A DNA stretch of 7,464 nucleotides from Elusimicrobia bacterium RIFCSPLOWO2_12_FULL_59_9 (GTDB lineage Bacteria; Elusimicrobiota; Elusimicrobia; O2-12-FULL-59-9), in assembly GCA_001800185.1 (NCBI GenBank), contig MGUX01000080.1:1-7464 (forward strand), written 5' to 3'. The notes below the pieces were generated by a model. The model was not told the origin of the DNA and did not search any database. It was given only the letters and a program-made list of their open reading frames with translations. Below are positions 5,967-7,464 of the stretch, one piece after another; within the stretch, counting starts at the first letter, position 1; every line of letters starts with the position of its first letter. A program made the translations under genes and the position numbers.

Positions 5967-7013
5967 ATGAGCATCCTCAAGCCGGCGCAGCTCCACGCGG
6001 AGATCAGCCGGGGCGTGATCCGCCCCGTCTATTATTTTTTCGGCGAGGACGGCTACGGCCAGGCGAGCGCCGCGGAAATGTTGCGCAAAGCGTTGGCGGC
6101 GAGCCCGGACGGGCTGTATAAATTTTACGGGGACAACAACCAGGCCGCCGAGATTGCTTCCCTGTTTCAAACGATTCCCATGTTCGCGCAATCCCAGCTT
6201 ATCATGGTCAAGCGCGCCCAGGACCTCTCGGCCGCTTCCCGCAAAAGCCTGGCGGACGCCCTGCGGGAGACGGCGCCTTTTGAAGTTCCCGGGGAGGGCA
6301 AGCCCTCCGTTCCGTCCAATTGCCTGGTGCTGTTGTTTGAGGAGAAAAAGAAGGACGCCGGCGACCCTCTCTATGCCCGCTGCGCCGCGGCCGGAGCGGC
6401 GGTGGAATTTAAGCCGCTGTGGGAAGACGCCCTGAGGCGCTGGGTGGATTCTTTTCTCAAAAGCCGCGGCCGGAAGATGACGCATGAGGCGTTCGCTTGG
6501 CTTTATCAGGAGGCCGGCAACAACCGCGCCCTGCTCAGCCAGGAACTGGAAAAGCTTTCGCTTTACACGGAGGGAAAAACGGAGATCGGCCTGCAAGACG
6601 CCCAGGCCAGCCTGGGCTTTTTCCAGGGGGAAAATATTTTCGAATTGGGCAGTGCCGTCCAAGAGGGAAACGCGGCCCGGGCCATGCGGATTTTGGAAGG
6701 CGCCTTAAGGGGCGGCGAGGAGCCGATGCGGCTTTTGTACCAGATTCAAAACAGCGTTCAAAAGCAGGCGGCCGCAAAAGAGCTTCTGGAGGCGGGCACG
6801 CCCGCGGGGCAGGTCTTGGCCGCGCTCAAGCTCCATCCCTATTTCAATCAGAATTTTTGCCGGTGGACCGAGACCAAGACTTTGGATTTTTTGCGGCGGG
6901 GTTTACGGAGCTGCCTTCGGGCGGAAGTGCGGCTGAAAACAGGCGCCAACGCCGGGGGCGAACTGGGCAATCTGGTGCTGGAGTTGACGGGAGCCGGCCT
7001 GAAAGCCGCTTAG
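5967..7013 (+). CDS. holA: DNA polymerase III subunit delta
   Basis: The delta subunit is the wrench of the clamp loader: it opens the beta sliding clamp during replication. The 348 residues match the usual family length. The N-terminal domain opens with RPVYYFFGEDGYG (19-31), the degenerate P-loop-like region of delta. PMFAQSQLIMVKRA (71-84) fits the conserved segment after the clamp-binding region. The middle lid domain contains GNNRALLSQELEKLSLY (184-200), and FELGSAVQEGNAARAMRIL (225-243) introduces the C-terminal collar domain, which ends in the typical LKTGANAGGELGNLVLEL (323-340). The gene starts 23 bases after lptE. The start has no Shine-Dalgarno, only an A/T-rich stretch (ATATAAAA) immediately before the ATG. 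A TATAAA within it could act as a promoter but lies too close to serve this start. The stop codon overlaps that of convergent rpsT. Confidence 0.95.
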   Translation: MSILKPAQLHAEISRGVIRPVYYFFGEDGYGQASAAEMLRKALAASPDGLYKFYGDNNQAAEIASLFQTIPMFAQSQLIMVKRAQDLSAASRKSLADALRETAPFEVPGEGKPSVPSNCLVLLFEEKKKDAGDPLYARCAAAGAAVEFKPLWEDALRRWVDSFLKSRGRKMTHEAFAWLYQEAGNNRALLSQELEKLSLYTEGKTEIGLQDAQASLGFFQGENIFELGSAVQEGNAARAMRILEGALRGGEEPMRLLYQIQNSVQKQAAAKELLEAGTPAGQVLAALKLHPYFNQNFCRWTETKTLDFLRRGLRSCLRAEVRLKTGANAGGELGNLVLELTGAGLKAA

Positions 7014-7018
7014 GCGGC
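7005..7018. other. Small hairpin over the overlapping stop codons of holA and rpsT
   Basis: GCCGC (7005-7009) pairs perfectly with GCGGC (7014-7018) around the loop TTAG (7010-7013). That loop holds both the holA stop TAG (7011-7013) and the rpsT stop TAA (7012-7010, minus strand). On the minus strand a short TTT follows, which could make a weak terminator for rpsT; on the plus strand there is no T-run. A terminating role is uncertain. Confidence 0.35.
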
Positions 7019-7351
7019 GGGGGGAGCCGGTTCCGTGGAGGCCGGGGTTGAAGCCGCGCCGGATGCGGGGCTTTTGAGGGCCGCCGCGACGCGTTTTGAA
7101 AGCCTGGATTTTTTTCTCGCCGCGTTTTTCCAATGAATCACGTTGGATTTCGCGGCCTTATCCCAGGCGGATTGAAGCTCAAGCGACAACTCGCTGACCT
7201 TCGCCGCGTTCTTGGACGCGACGGCCTGGCTCAGCGCTTTGGCCAGGGAGCGGATTTTCTTCCGGACCACCTGATTGTGCGCGTGCCGCCTGATCGCCTG
7301 CCGTGCGGTTTTTTGGGCGCCGGTGTGCCGGCCGGTTTTAAGTTTCGCCAT
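7010..7351 (-). CDS. rpsT: Small ribosomal subunit protein S20
   Basis: S20 is a primary binder of 16S rRNA and helps nucleate assembly of the 30S subunit. The 113-residue product has a highly basic helical body (TGRHTGAQKTARQAIRRHAHN, then VVRKKIRSLAKAL) and the family signature near its end, HWKNAARKKSRLSKRV (73-88). S20 is normally about 85-90 residues. Here the conserved body ends near residue 93 and is followed by about 20 residues rich in Ala, Pro, Ser and Thr (94-113), a low-complexity tail. The start is the ATG at 7351-7349 on the minus strand, with no Shine-Dalgarno. The gene converges with holA, the stops overlapping by 4 bases, and diverges from the murJ-like gene 23 bp away. Confidence 0.95.
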   Translation of the reverse strand: MAKLKTGRHTGAQKTARQAIRRHAHNQVVRKKIRSLAKALSQAVASKNAAKVSELSLELQSAWDKAAKSNVIHWKNAARKKSRLSKRVAAALKSPASGAASTPASTEPAPPAA

Positions 7352-7361
7352 AACTGAAGAT

Positions 7362-7390
7362 ATTCAATCATTTTATGGATTCTCCGTCAA
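7362..7390 (-). promoter_or_regulatory. Candidate rpsT promoter
   Basis: Read on the minus strand, TTGACG (7390-7385) stands 17 bases before TTGAAT (7367-7362), which has TG one base upstream and so resembles an extended -10. Transcription would start near 7355, leaving only about four bases before the rpsT ATG. A competing -10, TATCTT (7363-7358), would make the message fully leaderless. The promoter lies within the divergent gene's start region. Confidence 0.35.
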
Positions 7391-7464
7391 CCGAAGGTCG
7401 CCTGTCCGCCGCCGGCTTCGCGCGCCATATCGGCCGCTTCAGCGCCGCCCCCATGGCTTCCCGG
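7375..7464 (+). CDS. murJ: Start of a probable lipid II flippase MurJ, cut by the window end
   Basis: Thirty codons are open from the ATG at 7375 to the window end without a stop. After a polar start, the sequence RHIGRFSAAPMASR (17-30) resembles the opening of MurJ/MviN proteins, in which a short basic and small-residue segment with a terminal SR precedes the first conserved helix (usually continuing in the style of LLGFVRD). MurJ flips lipid II across the inner membrane for peptidoglycan synthesis. A murJ gene beside rpsT is a recurrent bacterial arrangement, which supports the call. Too little sequence is visible to be certain. No Shine-Dalgarno is seen before the ATG. Confidence 0.5.
   Translation, partial: MDSPSTEGRLSAAGFARHIGRFSAAPMASR

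Overview
The window looks like a bacterial chromosome segment from a Gram-negative, GC-rich lineage. It has two parts: an AT-richer accessory stretch (about 1-1930) and a GC-rich housekeeping block (about 2108-7464). The order DUF4149 gene, leuS, lptE, holA, then an opposed rpsT and a divergent murJ-like gene start suits a deep-branching diderm. Elusimicrobiota is my best guess, from gene order and protein style only; no phylogeny was possible. An LptE-like lipoprotein implies an LPS-bearing outer membrane.

Left region. Positions 17-61 carry two copies of a 21-base repeat resembling the multiple terminal repeats of IS21-family elements, so an IS end or remnant probably lies at the window edge. 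Three tightly packed genes (163-1698) follow. They encode an exported TPR-like protein with a hydrophobic C-terminus, a secreted beta-rich protein and a very small lipoprotein. All have export signals and none has a known function; they look like one envelope operon. Only here is there a textbook Shine-Dalgarno sequence (1002-1007).

Middle region. Positions 1699-2107 contain no convincing gene. They hold two candidate extended -10 promoters and a very GC-rich nested palindrome of about 140 bp (1931-2071). Its two arms are inverted copies of one hairpin design and flank two more hairpins. It is either a MITE/REP-like element or a structured RNA in the tRNA leader. A complete class II tRNA-Tyr (anticodon GTA) and a strong UUCG-loop terminator follow.

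Right region. A perfect TATAAT ends 6 bases before the ATG of a DUF4149 membrane protein, implying a leaderless mRNA. That gene probably starts an operon with leuS (leucyl-tRNA synthetase), lptE (LPS transport lipoprotein) and holA (clamp-loader delta subunit). leuS-lptE-holA is also the gene order in E. coli. holA converges on rpsT (ribosomal protein S20), the two stop codons overlapping inside the loop of a small hairpin. rpsT is separated by 23 bp from a divergent partial gene, probably murJ. The right-hand genes mostly lack Shine-Dalgarno sequences.

The best candidate for something undescribed is the nested palindrome at 1931-2071, followed by the unknown secreted-protein operon and the SD-less/leaderless start pattern.
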